Positions 16,335 through 26,671 of a DNA stretch of 55,080 bases are shown here, in pieces. The stretch is from an uncultured Burkholderiales bacterium (lineage in GTDB: Bacteria; Pseudomonadota; Gammaproteobacteria; Burkholderiales; Burkholderiaceae_C): contig CAIPFK010000093.1 in the NCBI GenBank assembly GCA_903864315.1, positions 1 to 55,080 on the forward strand, given 5' to 3'. Positions within the stretch are counted from its first letter, which is position 1, and every line of letters begins with the position of its first letter. The notes beneath the pieces are model-generated. The model saw only the letters and a list, made by a program, of their open reading frames with translations, was not told the origin of the DNA and did no database searches. A program made the position numbers and the translations under genes.

Positions 16335-16879
16335 TGATCTTAGGGATCGATCCTGGACTTCAATGCACGGGCTTTGGCGTGATTGAGTCACAAGCCCAAC
16401 GCGTGCGCTATGTGGCCAGTGGCACCATCAAAACCACCCACTTGCCCACCCAAGACTTGCCCCAAAGAATCAAGGCGATCTTTGACGGCGTGAGCCAAGT
16501 CGCGCAGCAGTATCAAGTGGAGCAAAGCGCCATTGAGATCGTGTTTGTGAACAACAACCCCAAGTCAAGCCTGCTCTTGGGTCAAGCACGAGGGGCGTGC
16601 TTGAGTGCTTTGGTATTTCACAATTTACCGGTCACGGAGTACACGGCGCTGCAGATGAAAAAATCCATCGCTGGGCATGGCAAAGCCCAAAAAGCCCAGG
16701 TGCAAGAAATGGTCAAACGCTTGTTGAATTTGGATCGGCTGCCTGGCACCGATGCTGCCGACGCGTTGGGGCTGGCCATCACGCACGCCCAAGTCGCTTG
16801 GGTGCAGTCCAACACCGGACTGGCCGCCAAGCTCAGTTCCAGCAACACGGGACAGATGAAACACGGGCGAAGCAGATGA
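16331..16879 (+). CDS. ruvC: Holliday junction resolvase RuvC
   Basis: 182 aa from the ATG at 16331. RuvC is a dimeric endonuclease that cleaves Holliday junctions after RuvAB branch migration. It starts [19 protein letters not shown], giving catalytic Asp7; the [22 protein letters not shown] segment carries the second acidic residue, and [15 protein letters not shown] the last two. The gene is coupled to mtgA by ATGATG overlap. ruvA and ruvB, often neighbours, are not in the window. The downstream 165 bp towards convergent lpxC contain two weak inverted repeats but no clear T-run terminator. Confidence 0.96.
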   Translation: MMILGIDPGLQCTGFGVIESQAQRVRYVASGTIKTTHLPTQDLPQRIKAIFDGVSQVAQQYQVEQSAIEIVFVNNNPKSSLLLGQARGACLSALVFHNLPVTEYTALQMKKSIAGHGKAQKAQVQEMVKRLLNLDRLPGTDAADALGLAITHAQVAWVQSNTGLAAKLSSSNTGQMKHGRSR

Positions 16880-17044
16880 TCAAGGTCTAGCTGACCAATG
16901 CTCTTTGTTCCCAATTGCCTGCGCAGGAATACAGATCGCTCGCCGATGAACTGGGTGTCTTCAAGAGGGTGACTCTGTGCGTGTCAGCACATCGTTTGTC
17001 TGATCTGTAAAGCGCAAGACCCATGCTTGCGAACCAACACCAAC

Positions 17045-17968
17045 TCACCACGCACTCGCGAGTTCAGCCAAGCCTTTGGGCGCTTTTTTCTCATCCTCAA
17101 AGCTCACCCATTCATAGGACTCGGGGCTGGCCAGCAAAGCTCTCAGCAACTCATTGTTCATGGCATGCCCAGAGCGAAACGCGCTGTAAGAGGCCATCAA
17201 GGGACTGCCCAAGATGTACAAGTCACCCATGGCGTCTAAAATTTTGTGTTTGACAAACTCATCGTCATAGCGCAAACCGTCGGTGTTGAGTACGCGGTAG
17301 TCGTCCATCACAATGGCGTTGTCCAATCCCCCACCGAGGGCCAATCCTTTGGAGCGCATCATCTCCACATCTTTGGTGAATCCGAAGGTCCTGGCGCGTG
17401 CAATGTCTTGGGCGTAGCGACCTGACTCCATGTCAAACACCACACGTTGACCCGTGGAATCCACCGCCGGGTGATGAAAATCAATCTCAAAACTCAAGCG
17501 AAAGCCATGATAGGGCGAGAGACTTGCCCATTTTTCATTGGCACCCTCACCGTGACTGACTTTGATCTCTTTTAAAACACGCAGTATTTTTTTGGGTGCG
17601 TTTTGTAGCTCAATGCCTGCCGACTGGAGCAAAAACACAAAGGAGGCTGCAGAGCCATCCAAAATCGGCACCTCTTCGGCAGAGATGTCGACATGCACGT
17701 TATCAATCCCCAAGCCACACAGCGCAGACATCAAATGCTCAATGGTGTGCACCTTCACGCCACCATTGGAGATGGTGGAGGCCAAGCGCGTGTCGCTCAC
17801 ACTCGTGGCTCGCACGGCAATGTCCACGGGTTGGGGTAAATCAATGCGGCGAAACACGATGCCCGTGTTGGCCTGGGCCGGGCGCAGGACCAACTCCACA
17901 CGCTCACCGCTGTGAAGACCGACCCCGACTGCGCGGGTCATGGAACGAAGGGTTCTTTGTTTTAACAC
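17045..17968 (-). CDS. lpxC: UDP-3-O-acyl-N-acetylglucosamine deacetylase
   Basis: 307 aa. The start is GTG at 17968, chosen because [24 protein letters not shown] aligns with the E. coli start MIKQRTL; an ATG nine codons in would cut the first strand. LpxC is the zinc-dependent committed enzyme of lipid A synthesis. Motifs are [21 protein letters not shown], with a zinc-ligand His, [14 protein letters not shown], with the His and Asp ligands, and [13 protein letters not shown]. It follows ftsZ, as in many proteobacteria, but a strong terminator lies between them, so it probably has its own promoter in 17969-18060. Confidence 0.97.
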   Translation of the reverse strand: MLKQRTLRSMTRAVGVGLHSGERVELVLRPAQANTGIVFRRIDLPQPVDIAVRATSVSDTRLASTISNGGVKVHTIEHLMSALCGLGIDNVHVDISAEEVPILDGSAASFVFLLQSAGIELQNAPKKILRVLKEIKVSHGEGANEKWASLSPYHGFRLSFEIDFHHPAVDSTGQRVVFDMESGRYAQDIARARTFGFTKDVEMMRSKGLALGGGLDNAIVMDDYRVLNTDGLRYDDEFVKHKILDAMGDLYILGSPLMASYSAFRSGHAMNNELLRALLASPESYEWVSFEDEKKAPKGLAELASAW

Positions 17969-18061
17969 CGCTCAATTTTAACCGCTTGCACCAAGCTTGC
18001 TTGTGAACACGCTCTAAAGACTCACCACCCCAAGGCACCTGATCGACCCCCACCGATCGAT

Positions 18062-18080
18062 AAAAACCCAGGCTCCTGGG
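18062..18080 (-). terminator. Rho-independent terminator after ftsZ
   Basis: On the minus strand a CCCAGG / CCTGGG stem with a two-base loop is followed by TTTTT (18066-18062). A second, longer imperfect hairpin (GGCTTGCAG..., about 18090-18124) lies between it and the ftsZ stop. Together they look like the true end of the dcw transcript and separate it from lpxC. Confidence 0.85.
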
Positions 18081-18131
18081 GCGCAGAGCAGGCTTGCAGG
18101 GAACTGTTGAGCCCTCTGCAAGCCCCAACCC

Positions 18132-19556
18132 TCAATCGGCTTGTTTTCTTAAAAAAGCCGGGATTTCATAGTCATCCATGCCACCAGAGGCCAACGCATC
18201 GACTTTGGCCGCGGCTTGGACACGGTTGGTGCGCCAAACGCTCGGCACGGCCATGTCCGTGTAATTGGGCGTCACAGGGGTGCGCGCGCTTGGCGCACTG
18301 GAGGTGCTGGGCGTTGTCGAACTGGAGGCACTGGGGGCACTGGGCATGGTGGCCGTCACTTCGACGCGAGTCGGCGCGCTGGGCTCAGGCGCACTGGGTG
18401 CCAAGAACGTGGGCACGGGCATGTCCTGGGCCGGACTTGGGGTGCTGTGCGCAGGGGTCATGGGCGCAAACGAGGTTGGCAAAATTGCAGGAGGCTGCGA
18501 CAACATCGGGTGCGGTGTGTAGTGAGGAGACACCATCAAGGGGGTGTTGTCGGTCCCTGTTCTGATGACCTGCAGATTTTGCGCTTGACGCTTGCCGGGA
18601 GACGACAAGCCCGTGGCCACCACCGTCACACGAATTTCGTCACCCAAGGCGTCGTCGTAAGCGGTTCCATAAATCACGTGTGCATCATTGGAGGCATAGG
18701 CACGAATGGTGTTCATGGCTTCACGCGACTCGGACAACTTCAAGCCGCCTTTGGCCGCGGTGATGAGCACGAGCACGCCTTTGGCACCACTCATGTCAAC
18801 CCCTTCCAAGAGTGGGCAAGCCACGGCTTGTTCAGCGGCAATGCGCGCGCGGTCTGCACCGCATGCACTGGCCGTGCCCATCATGGCTTTGCCTTGCTCG
18901 CTCATCACGGTGCGCACGTCTTCAAAGTCCACGTTCACCAAGGCTTCCACGTTGATGATCTCGGCAATGCCACCCACCGAATTGCGCAGCACATCGTTGG
19001 CAAACGCAAACGCCTCGTCTTGGGAGACATCATCGCCAAAGACTTGCAGCAATTTTTCATTGAGCACAATGATCAAGGAGTCAACGTTTTCTTCGAGCTC
19101 ATTCAAGCCCGCTTCGGCGTGACTCATGCGTCGGTTTCCTTCCCAGTCAAAGGGCTTGGTCACGACGCCAACGGTCAAGATGCCCATCTCTCTGGCGACA
19201 CGGGCCACCACGGGTGCGGCTCCCGTTCCTGTGCCCCCGCCCATACCAGCTGTCACGAAGAGCATGTTGCAGCCTTCGAGCATGCCGCGAATGTCCTCCA
19301 CAGCCGCTTCTGCTGCCTCACGGCCCCGCTCGGGCCTGCTGCCCGCACCCAAGCCGGTTTGACCGAGTTGGATGATCTTGTGAGCCGAGCTCAATTTCAA
19401 GGCTTGGGCATCGGTGTTGGCACAAATGAACTCCACCCCTTTGACCCCACTTTTGATCATGTGCTCAACCGCGTTGCCGCCACCACCACCCACACCAATC
19501 ACCTTGATTTGGGTGCCTGCGTTGAACTCTTGGACTTCAATCATTTCTATAGTCAT
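18132..19556 (-). CDS. ftsZ: Cell division GTPase FtsZ
   Basis: 474 aa, longer than the 383 aa of E. coli. FtsZ polymerises into the Z-ring. The tubulin signature GGGTGTGAAPVVARVA and the T7 region NVDFEDVRTVMSE are present. The conserved C-terminal peptide DDYEIPAFLRKQAD binds FtsA/ZipA-type partners. The extra length is a Pro/Ser/Thr/Ala-rich disordered linker of about 120 residues before that peptide. A GGGAG Shine-Dalgarno lies a few bases before the ATG at 19556. It is separated from ftsA by 209 bp, so it may have a separate promoter. Confidence 0.98.
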   Translation of the reverse strand: MTIEMIEVQEFNAGTQIKVIGVGGGGGNAVEHMIKSGVKGVEFICANTDAQALKLSSAHKIIQLGQTGLGAGSRPERGREAAEAAVEDIRGMLEGCNMLFVTAGMGGGTGTGAAPVVARVAREMGILTVGVVTKPFDWEGNRRMSHAEAGLNELEENVDSLIIVLNEKLLQVFGDDVSQDEAFAFANDVLRNSVGGIAEIINVEALVNVDFEDVRTVMSEQGKAMMGTASACGADRARIAAEQAVACPLLEGVDMSGAKGVLVLITAAKGGLKLSESREAMNTIRAYASNDAHVIYGTAYDDALGDEIRVTVVATGLSSPGKRQAQNLQVIRTGTDNTPLMVSPHYTPHPMLSQPPAILPTSFAPMTPAHSTPSPAQDMPVPTFLAPSAPEPSAPTRVEVTATMPSAPSASSSTTPSTSSAPSARTPVTPNYTDMAVPSVWRTNRVQAAAKVDALASGGMDDYEIPAFLRKQAD

Positions 19557-19646
19557 TGTTAACTCCCATTCTCAATTTTTTTGCAGTTGCTCGATCTGTT
19601 GATAGTTGTCTTTTTTTAACTTGTTTTTTTTATTTGATTCTTCACG

Positions 19647-19688
19647 CCTGACGTCATCAGGCCCTTATCCGCTCCCACTCGTGAGCGG
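19647..19688 (-). repeat. Two adjacent inverted repeats in the ftsA-ftsZ gap
   Basis: CCTGA/TCAGG (19647-19661) and CCGCTC/GAGCGG (19669-19688) could each form a hairpin in the ftsA-ftsZ intergenic transcript. Neither is followed by a T run on the minus strand, so they are not clear terminators. They could tune ftsZ expression or mRNA stability; this is inference only. Confidence 0.45.
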
Positions 19689-19765
19689 GGGGGCCAGCGG
19701 CAAATGCTCGCCCCCATGCGACTTGACTGCCCTCGTGGGGACCAAAGGTTTCAATGCAATGCTCA

Positions 19766-20995
19766 TTAAAAGTTCCCCACAAACCAGTCCTTGACTGCAC
19801 CAAAAGCGGTTTTCATCGACCCATTTTTTTGCGCCACTTTGAAGCCCCTCAAACGCCCCATGCGGGCTTCTTCCAACAGACCCATCACGGTGGCGGCTCT
19901 GGGCTGCGAGACCATGTCGGCCAAGGCGCCAGCGTAATTGGGTACGCCACGGCGCACGGGCTTGAGGAAAATATCCTCTCCAAGCTCCACCATGCCAGGC
20001 ATCAAGGCACAACCGCCCGTGATCACGATCCCGGAGGAGAGCACCTCCTCAAACCCAGAGTCGCGAATGACTTGTTGCACCAAGGCATAAATTTCTTCCA
20101 CCCGGGGCTCAATGACGCCGGCCAAGGCTTGCCTGCTGAGCATGCGAGGACCGCGGTCTCCCAGTCCGGGCACTTCGACTTGTACCTCTGGATCGGCCAA
20201 CAATTGCTTGGCATAGCCAGATTCGACTTTGATGTCCTCGGCGTCCTTCGTGGGCGTTCTGAGGGCCATGGCAATATCGCTCGTGATCAAGTCACCGGCG
20301 ATGGGAATCACCGCGGTGTGACGGATCGCCCCGCCCGTGAAAATCGCCACGTCGGTCGTGCCCGCACCAATGTCCACCAAAGCCACGCCCAACTCTTTTT
20401 CATCGTTGGTGAGCACCGAGCGACTCGAGGCCAGGGGGTTGAGCATGAGCATGTCCACATCCAAGCCGCAGCGGCGCACACACTTCATGATGTTTTCTGC
20501 GGCACTTTGCGCACCAGTGACGATGTGCACCTTGGCCTCGAGCCGAATACCGCTCATGCCAATGGGCTCCTTCACGTCTTGGCCATCGATCACGAACTCT
20601 TGAGGCTCGACGAGCAAGAGGCGTTGATCGGTGGAGATATTGATCGCTTTGGCCGTTTCCACCACACGCGCCACATCGGGCGCGGTCACCTCTCGGTCCT
20701 TGACCGCCACCATGCCACTGGAGTTGATGCCGCGGATGTGGCTGCCGGTGATGCCGGTGTAGACCCGCGTGATTTTGCAGTCGGCCATCAACTCGGCCTC
20801 TTTCAAGGCTTGTTGGATGCTTTGCACGGTGGCGTCGATATTGACCACCACGCCCCGCTTTAACCCGTTGCTTTGCGACACACCCAGGCCGGCAATTTTG
20901 AGCTCGCCGCCCGCGAGCACCTCGGCCACGACGACCATCACTTTGCTGGTCCCAATGTCCAGACCAATCACCAAATCTTTGTACTCTTTTGCCAT
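19766..20995 (-). CDS. ftsA: Cell division protein FtsA
   Basis: 409 aa. This actin-like ATPase tethers FtsZ filaments to the membrane. It starts MAKEYKDLVIGLDIGTSKVMVVVAEV, the phosphate-1 motif. SSGMVAVKDREV, VDIGAGTTDVAIFTGG (phosphate-2) and SSGIVITGGCALMPGM (adenosine motif) follow. The C-terminal amphipathic helix is ...FGAVKDWFVGNF, the membrane anchor. The Shine-Dalgarno AGAGGT precedes the ATG. It lies 13 bp after ftsQ. Confidence 0.98.
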   Translation of the reverse strand: MAKEYKDLVIGLDIGTSKVMVVVAEVLAGGELKIAGLGVSQSNGLKRGVVVNIDATVQSIQQALKEAELMADCKITRVYTGITGSHIRGINSSGMVAVKDREVTAPDVARVVETAKAINISTDQRLLLVEPQEFVIDGQDVKEPIGMSGIRLEAKVHIVTGAQSAAENIMKCVRRCGLDVDMLMLNPLASSRSVLTNDEKELGVALVDIGAGTTDVAIFTGGAIRHTAVIPIAGDLITSDIAMALRTPTKDAEDIKVESGYAKQLLADPEVQVEVPGLGDRGPRMLSRQALAGVIEPRVEEIYALVQQVIRDSGFEEVLSSGIVITGGCALMPGMVELGEDIFLKPVRRGVPNYAGALADMVSQPRAATVMGLLEEARMGRLRGFKVAQKNGSMKTAFGAVKDWFVGNF

Positions 20996-21008
20996 ATTGA
21001 CCTCTGAC

Positions 21009-21821
21009 TTACCTCTTCAACATCTGTGAGTCCACGGTAGTGATGCCCTTCAAACGAAGGGCATAACCATGGTCGTGGCGTAAATCTGCAGACTCCAACG
21101 CACTGACTTGCCGGTCATAGCGCTCACTCACCTGGGGCAAGGTTTGCGTAAAGTCATTCACCCGAGAGGCAATCTCTTGGGGATCGCCTCGCCCAATTTC
21201 CACCTTGCCACCGTTGGTGAGCCTCGCGCTCCAGCTGCCTCGCTCACTCAAATTGAACTCACGCACATCCAAACCCATTTTTTTAAACTCCGGCCTCACC
21301 ATCTCAAACACCTGGAGCACCAAGCTTGACTGGTTATCGGGTCCACTCAATTTGGGCAAACCGTCGTCATCGACCTCTCCCCAATTGGCATCGAAGACTT
21401 CGCCTTGTTCATTGAGCAGTCGGCCCTCGCCCTCTTGACCCCAAAACGCAGCGGGTTTGTGTTCCTGCAAGGACACGCGGATGCGATTGGGAAACTCGCG
21501 CTCCACCACCGCTTTTCGCACCCAGGGAATGCTTTGGAATATTTGCTGGGCATGGACCAAATCAACCGTGAAAAAGTTCCCCTTGATCTGCGGCGTGACG
21601 TTGGCTCGAATGGTGAGCACATTGTTGTGCTCCACCTCGCCGCTCAAGGTCATGGCCGTGATGGAAAAGAGGGGCAATCGGATCAATCCCCACATCAGGC
21701 CGAGGAGCACCAACACAGCAAAAAGCGACATCAAAACACGGGTCATGAATTGCATGAGTCGAATATCGATGGCGATGGGCTCGGGCTCAACCACGCGGTG
21801 AGTGCGGATATGGCGCGTCAT
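21009..21821 (-). CDS. ftsQ: Cell division protein FtsQ
   Basis: 270 aa bitopic membrane protein. A cytoplasmic tail is followed by a transmembrane helix at about residues 28-50 ([23 protein letters not shown]). The periplasmic POTRA domain ([36 protein letters not shown]) and the beta domain ([30 protein letters not shown]) come next. FtsQ recruits FtsL and FtsB to the divisome. The start overlaps the ddl stop by 4 bp. Confidence 0.96.
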   Translation of the reverse strand: MTRHIRTHRVVEPEPIAIDIRLMQFMTRVLMSLFAVLVLLGLMWGLIRLPLFSITAMTLSGEVEHNNVLTIRANVTPQIKGNFFTVDLVHAQQIFQSIPWVRKAVVEREFPNRIRVSLQEHKPAAFWGQEGEGRLLNEQGEVFDANWGEVDDDGLPKLSGPDNQSSLVLQVFEMVRPEFKKMGLDVREFNLSERGSWSARLTNGGKVEIGRGDPQEIASRVNDFTQTLPQVSERYDRQVSALESADLRHDHGYALRLKGITTVDSQMLKR

Positions 21822-22906
21822 CCCTCACCTCCCGCAATGGCGGCACTGGCTTTACTGGCCAGCCATTCTCCCGACTTCCAACTGTTGGCATGGTTGCCGA
21901 GTTGCGCCAAACTTAAAATCTTCAAACACAAGGCCTCATAACTCAAGCCCGACGCCTTGGCCGACATGGGCACCAATGAGTGACTGGTCATTCCAGGTGA
22001 GGTGTTCATCTCCAATAAAAAGGGCACGCGCCGCTTGGTGCACCACATCAAGTCTGCTCGCCCCCAGCCCCGGCAACCCAAGGCTTGGTAAGCGGCCAAA
22101 GACAAGTCCTGCACTTCTTTTTCAACCGTTTCTGGAAGACCACTCGGACAAGCATACTTCACCGCATCGGTGAAGTATTTATTCTCAAAATCGTAGTCCC
22201 CTTGGGGTGCCTCGATCTTCACCACCGGCAGCGCTTTCACGTCTGCACCAACGCCAATCAGAGGACAGGTGAGCTCCAGGCCCTCGATGAACTGCTCACA
22301 CAAGACTTGGTCGTCGTACTTTTTGGCCAACACCACAGCGTGCTCAAATTCGGCCAAGTTGTTCACTCGGCTCACCCCAATGGAGGATCCCTCGTGAGGC
22401 GGCTTGACAATCAAGGGATACCCCAGTGTGTTGGCAATGTGTTCGAGCTTGTCTTTCAGTGGGCGAATCGAACCTGGGCCTGGTCTTGCGGCCTCGGCCA
22501 AATCCATCTCCCCAATCACCACACTCTCGGGTGTGCGCAACCCCACGGCGGTCCAAACCCGCTTGGTCATCACCTTGTCCATCGCCAAGGCCGAGGCCAT
22601 GACGCCAGAGCCAGTGTAAGGAATACCCAGCACCTCCAGTGCTCCTTGCACGGTACCATCCTCGCCCAAACGGCCATGCAAGGCGATGAAAGCATGGGTA
22701 AATCCCTCGTCGACCAACGCTTGCAAGGGCCTCTGCGCTGGATCGAACGCGTGAGCATTGACGGCACACGACTTCAAAGCGGCAAGCACACCATTGCCCG
22801 ACATCAAGGAAATCTCCCGCTCCATGGAGCGTCCGCCCATGAGCACCGCCACTTTGTCTGTGGGCGCTAGGCCAACGGGCGCCACGGTTCTGTCCAGAGC
22901 GCTCAT
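21818..22906 (-). CDS. ddl: D-alanine--D-alanine ligase
   Basis: 362 aa from the ATG at 22906, preceded by GGAGG and overlapping the murC stop by 4 bp; an upstream in-frame Met inside murC is rejected. It makes the D-Ala-D-Ala dipeptide with ATP. ATP-grasp features are [64 protein letters not shown], and [11 protein letters not shown]...[18 protein letters not shown]. The C-terminus is about 50 residues longer than in E. coli DdlB. Confidence 0.97.
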   Translation of the reverse strand: MSALDRTVAPVGLAPTDKVAVLMGGRSMEREISLMSGNGVLAALKSCAVNAHAFDPAQRPLQALVDEGFTHAFIALHGRLGEDGTVQGALEVLGIPYTGSGVMASALAMDKVMTKRVWTAVGLRTPESVVIGEMDLAEAARPGPGSIRPLKDKLEHIANTLGYPLIVKPPHEGSSIGVSRVNNLAEFEHAVVLAKKYDDQVLCEQFIEGLELTCPLIGVGADVKALPVVKIEAPQGDYDFENKYFTDAVKYACPSGLPETVEKEVQDLSLAAYQALGCRGWGRADLMWCTKRRVPFLLEMNTSPGMTSHSLVPMSAKASGLSYEALCLKILSLAQLGNHANSWKSGEWLASKASAAIAGGEG

Positions 22907-24312
22907 GCAGCCTCCTTTGCCACATGGGCCAACATCATGGCAGGCACTTGTCCGATCGAGCCCGCGCCCAAGCACATCACCACGTCGCCGTCCTGGGCAA
23001 GATCGAGCATTTGATGGCTGATTTCTTCCAATGAATTGGAAAGCGCCACTTGCTCAAAACCTTGCACTCGCAAACTGCGCATCAACGCTCGCGAGTCTGC
23101 CGCCACGATGGGGGCTTCTCCCGCTGCATAGACCTGGGTCAAACACACCCAATCGGCCAACTGGAGGACACGAACAAAGTCTTCAAAACAGTCACGCGTT
23201 CGGGTGTAGCGGTGGGGCTGAAACGCCAAGAGCAACCGGCTCTTGGGAAATGCACCTCGCGCCGCTTGCAGCGTGGCTCGCAACTCCACGGGGTGATGCC
23301 CATAGTCCTCAATCAAGGTAAAACTTCCACCGGTTTTGGCGGGCAGTTGGCCGTGATTTTGAAATCGCCGCCCCACACCCGTGAAGTTCTTGAGCGCTGC
23401 TTGCACCGCCTCATCGGGGATGTTGAGCTCTACGGCAATGGCAATGGCGGCCAAGGCGTTTTGCACATTGTGCATGCCCGGCAAGTTGAGCTCAATGTCC
23501 ATGTCGGGCAGCGTCACACCGTTGCTGCGCAACACGGTGAACTGCATGCGTGTGCCCAACGGCCTCACATTCACTGCACGCACTTGCGCGCCCTCACTCA
23601 AACCATACGTGGTGATGGGCCTGCTCACCGAGGACAAGATGGAGTTCACCGCGGGGTCATCCACACAAAGCACCGCCGCGCCATAAAAAGGCATCCGGTG
23701 CAAAAATTCAATGAAGGCACTCTTGAGTTTTTCAAAATCATGCCCGTAGGTCTGCATGTGGTCTTCATCGATGTTGGTGACCACCGCCATGATGGGGAGC
23801 AAATTGAGAAATGAGGCGTCCGACTCGTCGGCCTCCACCACGATGTAGTCGCCCGAGCCCAATTGGGCATTGGCACCCGCACTGTTGAGCTTGCCCCCAA
23901 TCACAAAGGTGGGGTCTAGACCCGCTTGGGCCAAGACACTGGTCACCAAACTCGTGGTGGTGGTCTTGCCATGGGTGCCTGCGATGGCGATGCCGGTTTT
24001 TAATCGCATCAATTCTGCAAGCATCACGGCGCGTGGCACCACGGGGATGAGCTTGGCGTGGGCGTGGACGACCTCTGGGTTGTCCTCAGACACGGCGGAA
24101 GAAATCACCACCGCGTCAGCGCCTTCAAGGTGCTCAGGCGCATGCCCAATGTGGGTTTTGATGCCAAGGGATGCGAGTCGCTTGAGAACTGCAGAATCGT
24201 TCAAATCAGAGCCCGAGATCTCGTAGCCCAAATTCAGTAAAACTTCGGCAATGCCACTCATGCCCGCCCCGCCCAGACCCACAAAATGGATGTGTTTGAT
24301 CGCATGCTTCAT
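22903..24312 (-). CDS. murC: UDP-N-acetylmuramate--L-alanine ligase
   Basis: 469 aa from the ATG at 24312 ([25 protein letters not shown]), with a GGAGGGTGC Shine-Dalgarno. It adds L-Ala to UDP-MurNAc. The P-loop is [12 protein letters not shown], followed by [22 protein letters not shown], and the MurC-specific [15 protein letters not shown]. It overlaps murG and ddl by 4 bp each. Confidence 0.98.
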   Translation of the reverse strand: MKHAIKHIHFVGLGGAGMSGIAEVLLNLGYEISGSDLNDSAVLKRLASLGIKTHIGHAPEHLEGADAVVISSAVSEDNPEVVHAHAKLIPVVPRAVMLAELMRLKTGIAIAGTHGKTTTTSLVTSVLAQAGLDPTFVIGGKLNSAGANAQLGSGDYIVVEADESDASFLNLLPIMAVVTNIDEDHMQTYGHDFEKLKSAFIEFLHRMPFYGAAVLCVDDPAVNSILSSVSRPITTYGLSEGAQVRAVNVRPLGTRMQFTVLRSNGVTLPDMDIELNLPGMHNVQNALAAIAIAVELNIPDEAVQAALKNFTGVGRRFQNHGQLPAKTGGSFTLIEDYGHHPVELRATLQAARGAFPKSRLLLAFQPHRYTRTRDCFEDFVRVLQLADWVCLTQVYAAGEAPIVAADSRALMRSLRVQGFEQVALSNSLEEISHQMLDLAQDGDVVMCLGAGSIGQVPAMMLAHVAKEAA

Positions 24313-25388
24313 GCACCCTCCCCCACCAATTGGGTGCAAGCGTGGACCATGGTCTGGACCGCTTGGGTTTGTCTGAGGGCGTGTGCTTTTTGCGCCATGG
24401 CCAATAGACTGGGTCTGGTGACAGAGCCGAGCAACTGGGCCAAGCGCTCGGGCGTCAACTCACCTTGCGCCATGAGCCACGCCGCGCCCGATTGCGATAA
24501 AAATTCTGCGTTGCGGGTTTGATGATCATCCACGGCATGGGGAAAGGGCACCAACAACGATGCCACACCCACGGCAGCGATCTCGGTGACGGTGCTCGCC
24601 CCTGCTCGGGAGATGATCAAGTCGACATGGGCCATTGCACTCGCCATGTCGTCAATGAAGGCCGTGAGATGAACCTCAGACGCCAAGCCCAGGGCAGCGT
24701 AGCACGACTGCAAGGCTTCAATTTGTTTGGCGCCACTTTGATGGGTGAGAAGGGGTCGGTGCTCTTGGGGCATCAACGCCAATGCAGCGGGCACCAATTC
24801 ATTCAAGGCTTGTGCACCCAAACTGCCCCCCACCACCAAAACGCGCAAGGCGCCTTGGCGCTCACTGTAGCGAGTCTCAGGGCTTGCTTGCACGTTGAAG
24901 GCTTCACGCAAGGGGTTGCCTATCCACCGACCTTTGGCCAATGCATTGGGAAAAGCGCAATAGACCTCGGTGGTCAATTTGGCCAAAAGGCGATTGGCCA
25001 TGCCTGCCACGGAATTTTGCTCGTGCAGCATCAAGGGGCGACGACACAGCCAACTCGCCAGTCCTCCTGGCGCGCTCACATAGCCACCAAACCCGATCAC
25101 CACGTGGGGACGCAGCTTCCTGATCACGCCCACGCTTTGAATCACGGCCCTCAACAGGGCAAAAGGCATGAGCAGTTTGGTGCGCCAACCTTTGGAGCGC
25201 ACGCCTTTGAAAGACACGGCATGAAAGGGGAAGTCTTCACGCGGCACGAGTTGACTCTCCATGCTCGGTGCTTGCGTCCCAAGCCAATCCACTTGCCAGC
25301 CTAAAGTTGCCAGCGCTTGCGCCAGGGCCAGACCCGGGAAGATATGTCCACCAGTTCCTCCGGCCATGATGAGTGCCTTGGGCATCAT
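24309..25388 (-). CDS. murG: UDP-N-acetylglucosamine transferase MurG
   Basis: 359 aa. It transfers GlcNAc to lipid I to form lipid II at the inner face of the membrane. Motifs are the N-terminal [17 protein letters not shown] loop, [44 protein letters not shown], and the donor-binding [25 protein letters not shown]. The GT28 fold is complete. The ATG overlaps the ftsW TGA. Confidence 0.98.
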   Translation of the reverse strand: MMPKALIMAGGTGGHIFPGLALAQALATLGWQVDWLGTQAPSMESQLVPREDFPFHAVSFKGVRSKGWRTKLLMPFALLRAVIQSVGVIRKLRPHVVIGFGGYVSAPGGLASWLCRRPLMLHEQNSVAGMANRLLAKLTTEVYCAFPNALAKGRWIGNPLREAFNVQASPETRYSERQGALRVLVVGGSLGAQALNELVPAALALMPQEHRPLLTHQSGAKQIEALQSCYAALGLASEVHLTAFIDDMASAMAHVDLIISRAGASTVTEIAAVGVASLLVPFPHAVDDHQTRNAEFLSQSGAAWLMAQGELTPERLAQLLGSVTRPSLLAMAQKAHALRQTQAVQTMVHACTQLVGEGA

Positions 25389-26671
25389 GATCGCCCCCCA
25401 TGCATTTTGATGCGGTTTTCATAATCGACCCGCATCACAACGGCAATGGAGATCACATTCAAGATGATCGCTGAGCCCCCAAAGCTCATGAGTGGCAAAG
25501 TCAATCCTTTGGTGGGCAATGCGCCCAAGTTCACCCCAACATTGATGAAGGATTGAAAGCCCACCCAGATGCCCACGCCTTGCGCAAACAGGCCCGCAAA
25601 GACTTGATCCATGGCGATGGCTTGTCGGCCGATGTACATGATGCGGCGTGTGAGCCACATGAAGAGACCAATAACACAAACCACGCCAACAAAGCCAAAC
25701 TCTTCGCCGATCACGGCCAACAAAAAGTCGGTGTGTGCTTCAGGCAGCCAATGCAGTTTTTCAACACTGCCACCGAGACCCACGCCAAAGATCTCACCTC
25801 GACCAATAGCAATGAGCGAATGCGACAGTTGGTAGCCTTTGCCCATGGAGTACTTTTCGCTCCATGGATCGAGGTAGGCAAAAATACGCTCACGTCGCCA
25901 GTCAGAAAAATAGATGATCGATCCAAACACCGCCACCACCACGAGTGCGATCAAAAAGAACATCCGTGCATTGACGCCGCCCAGGAACAAAATGCCCATG
26001 GCAATCACCGCAATCACCATGAAGGCGCCCATGTCGGGTTCCATCAAAAGCAACCACCCCACCAAGGCCACCGCAATGGCCATGGGAATGACGGAGGTGA
26101 AAAACTTTTCTTTCACTTCCATTTTTCTGACCATGTAGTCCGCTGCATAAAGCAAAACGCCAAATTTCGCCAACTCAGAGGGCTGAAAATTCATGATCCC
26201 CAGTGAAATCCAGCGCCGAGCACCGTTGACCTCGCGCCCCACATAGGGCACGACCACCAAGACCAAGAGGATCAATGAGGCCACAAAAATTTGTTTGGCG
26301 TGCTTTTCCCAAGTCTGCAGTGGCACAAGGAATGCGCAGACCCCGACAGCCATCGACAGGCCCAGGGCAAACAAATGGCGAACCAAAAAATGGGTCTGCG
26401 AGTAGTTGGCAAATTTCGGGTCGTCTGGCATCGCAATCGAGGCCGAGTACACCATGATGAGGCCCCACATCATGAGACCCAGGCTCACAAAGAGCAAAGG
26501 TTGATCAAACGCTTTGACCTGCACAGGGTAAGAACTGGTGGCCGAGAATTGCACACCATGCACGCGAACGGGCAGCACATCACTGCCGCCCCACTCTGAA
26601 CCCTGCGTGTCCTTGTTGCGCCAAAACGCCAAGCGTTCCAGCCAAGTGCCACCCATGCGTGCCTCACTCAT
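25385..26671 (-). CDS. ftsW: Septal SEDS glycosyltransferase FtsW
   Basis: 428 aa with about ten transmembrane helices. A cytoplasmic N-terminal tail of roughly 60 residues precedes the first helix ([23 protein letters not shown]). SEDS motifs are [85 protein letters not shown], and the C-terminal [14 protein letters not shown]. It polymerises septal peptidoglycan together with FtsI. It overlaps murD and murG by 4 bp each. Confidence 0.97.
   Translation of the reverse strand: MSEARMGGTWLERLAFWRNKDTQGSEWGGSDVLPVRVHGVQFSATSSYPVQVKAFDQPLLFVSLGLMMWGLIMVYSASIAMPDDPKFANYSQTHFLVRHLFALGLSMAVGVCAFLVPLQTWEKHAKQIFVASLILLVLVVVPYVGREVNGARRWISLGIMNFQPSELAKFGVLLYAADYMVRKMEVKEKFFTSVIPMAIAVALVGWLLLMEPDMGAFMVIAVIAMGILFLGGVNARMFFLIALVVVAVFGSIIYFSDWRRERIFAYLDPWSEKYSMGKGYQLSHSLIAIGRGEIFGVGLGGSVEKLHWLPEAHTDFLLAVIGEEFGFVGVVCVIGLFMWLTRRIMYIGRQAIAMDQVFAGLFAQGVGIWVGFQSFINVGVNLGALPTKGLTLPLMSFGGSAIILNVISIAVVMRVDYENRIKMHGGRS

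Noticed and set aside
16880-17044. Possible terminator between ruvC and lpxC
   Set aside because: Inverted repeats such as CGCAAG/CTTGCG exist, but no T run follows on either strand.
18216-19562. Plus-strand open frame of 448 codons opposite ftsZ
   Set aside because: Same reason: a shadow of ftsZ codon bias, with no domain and no initiation signal.
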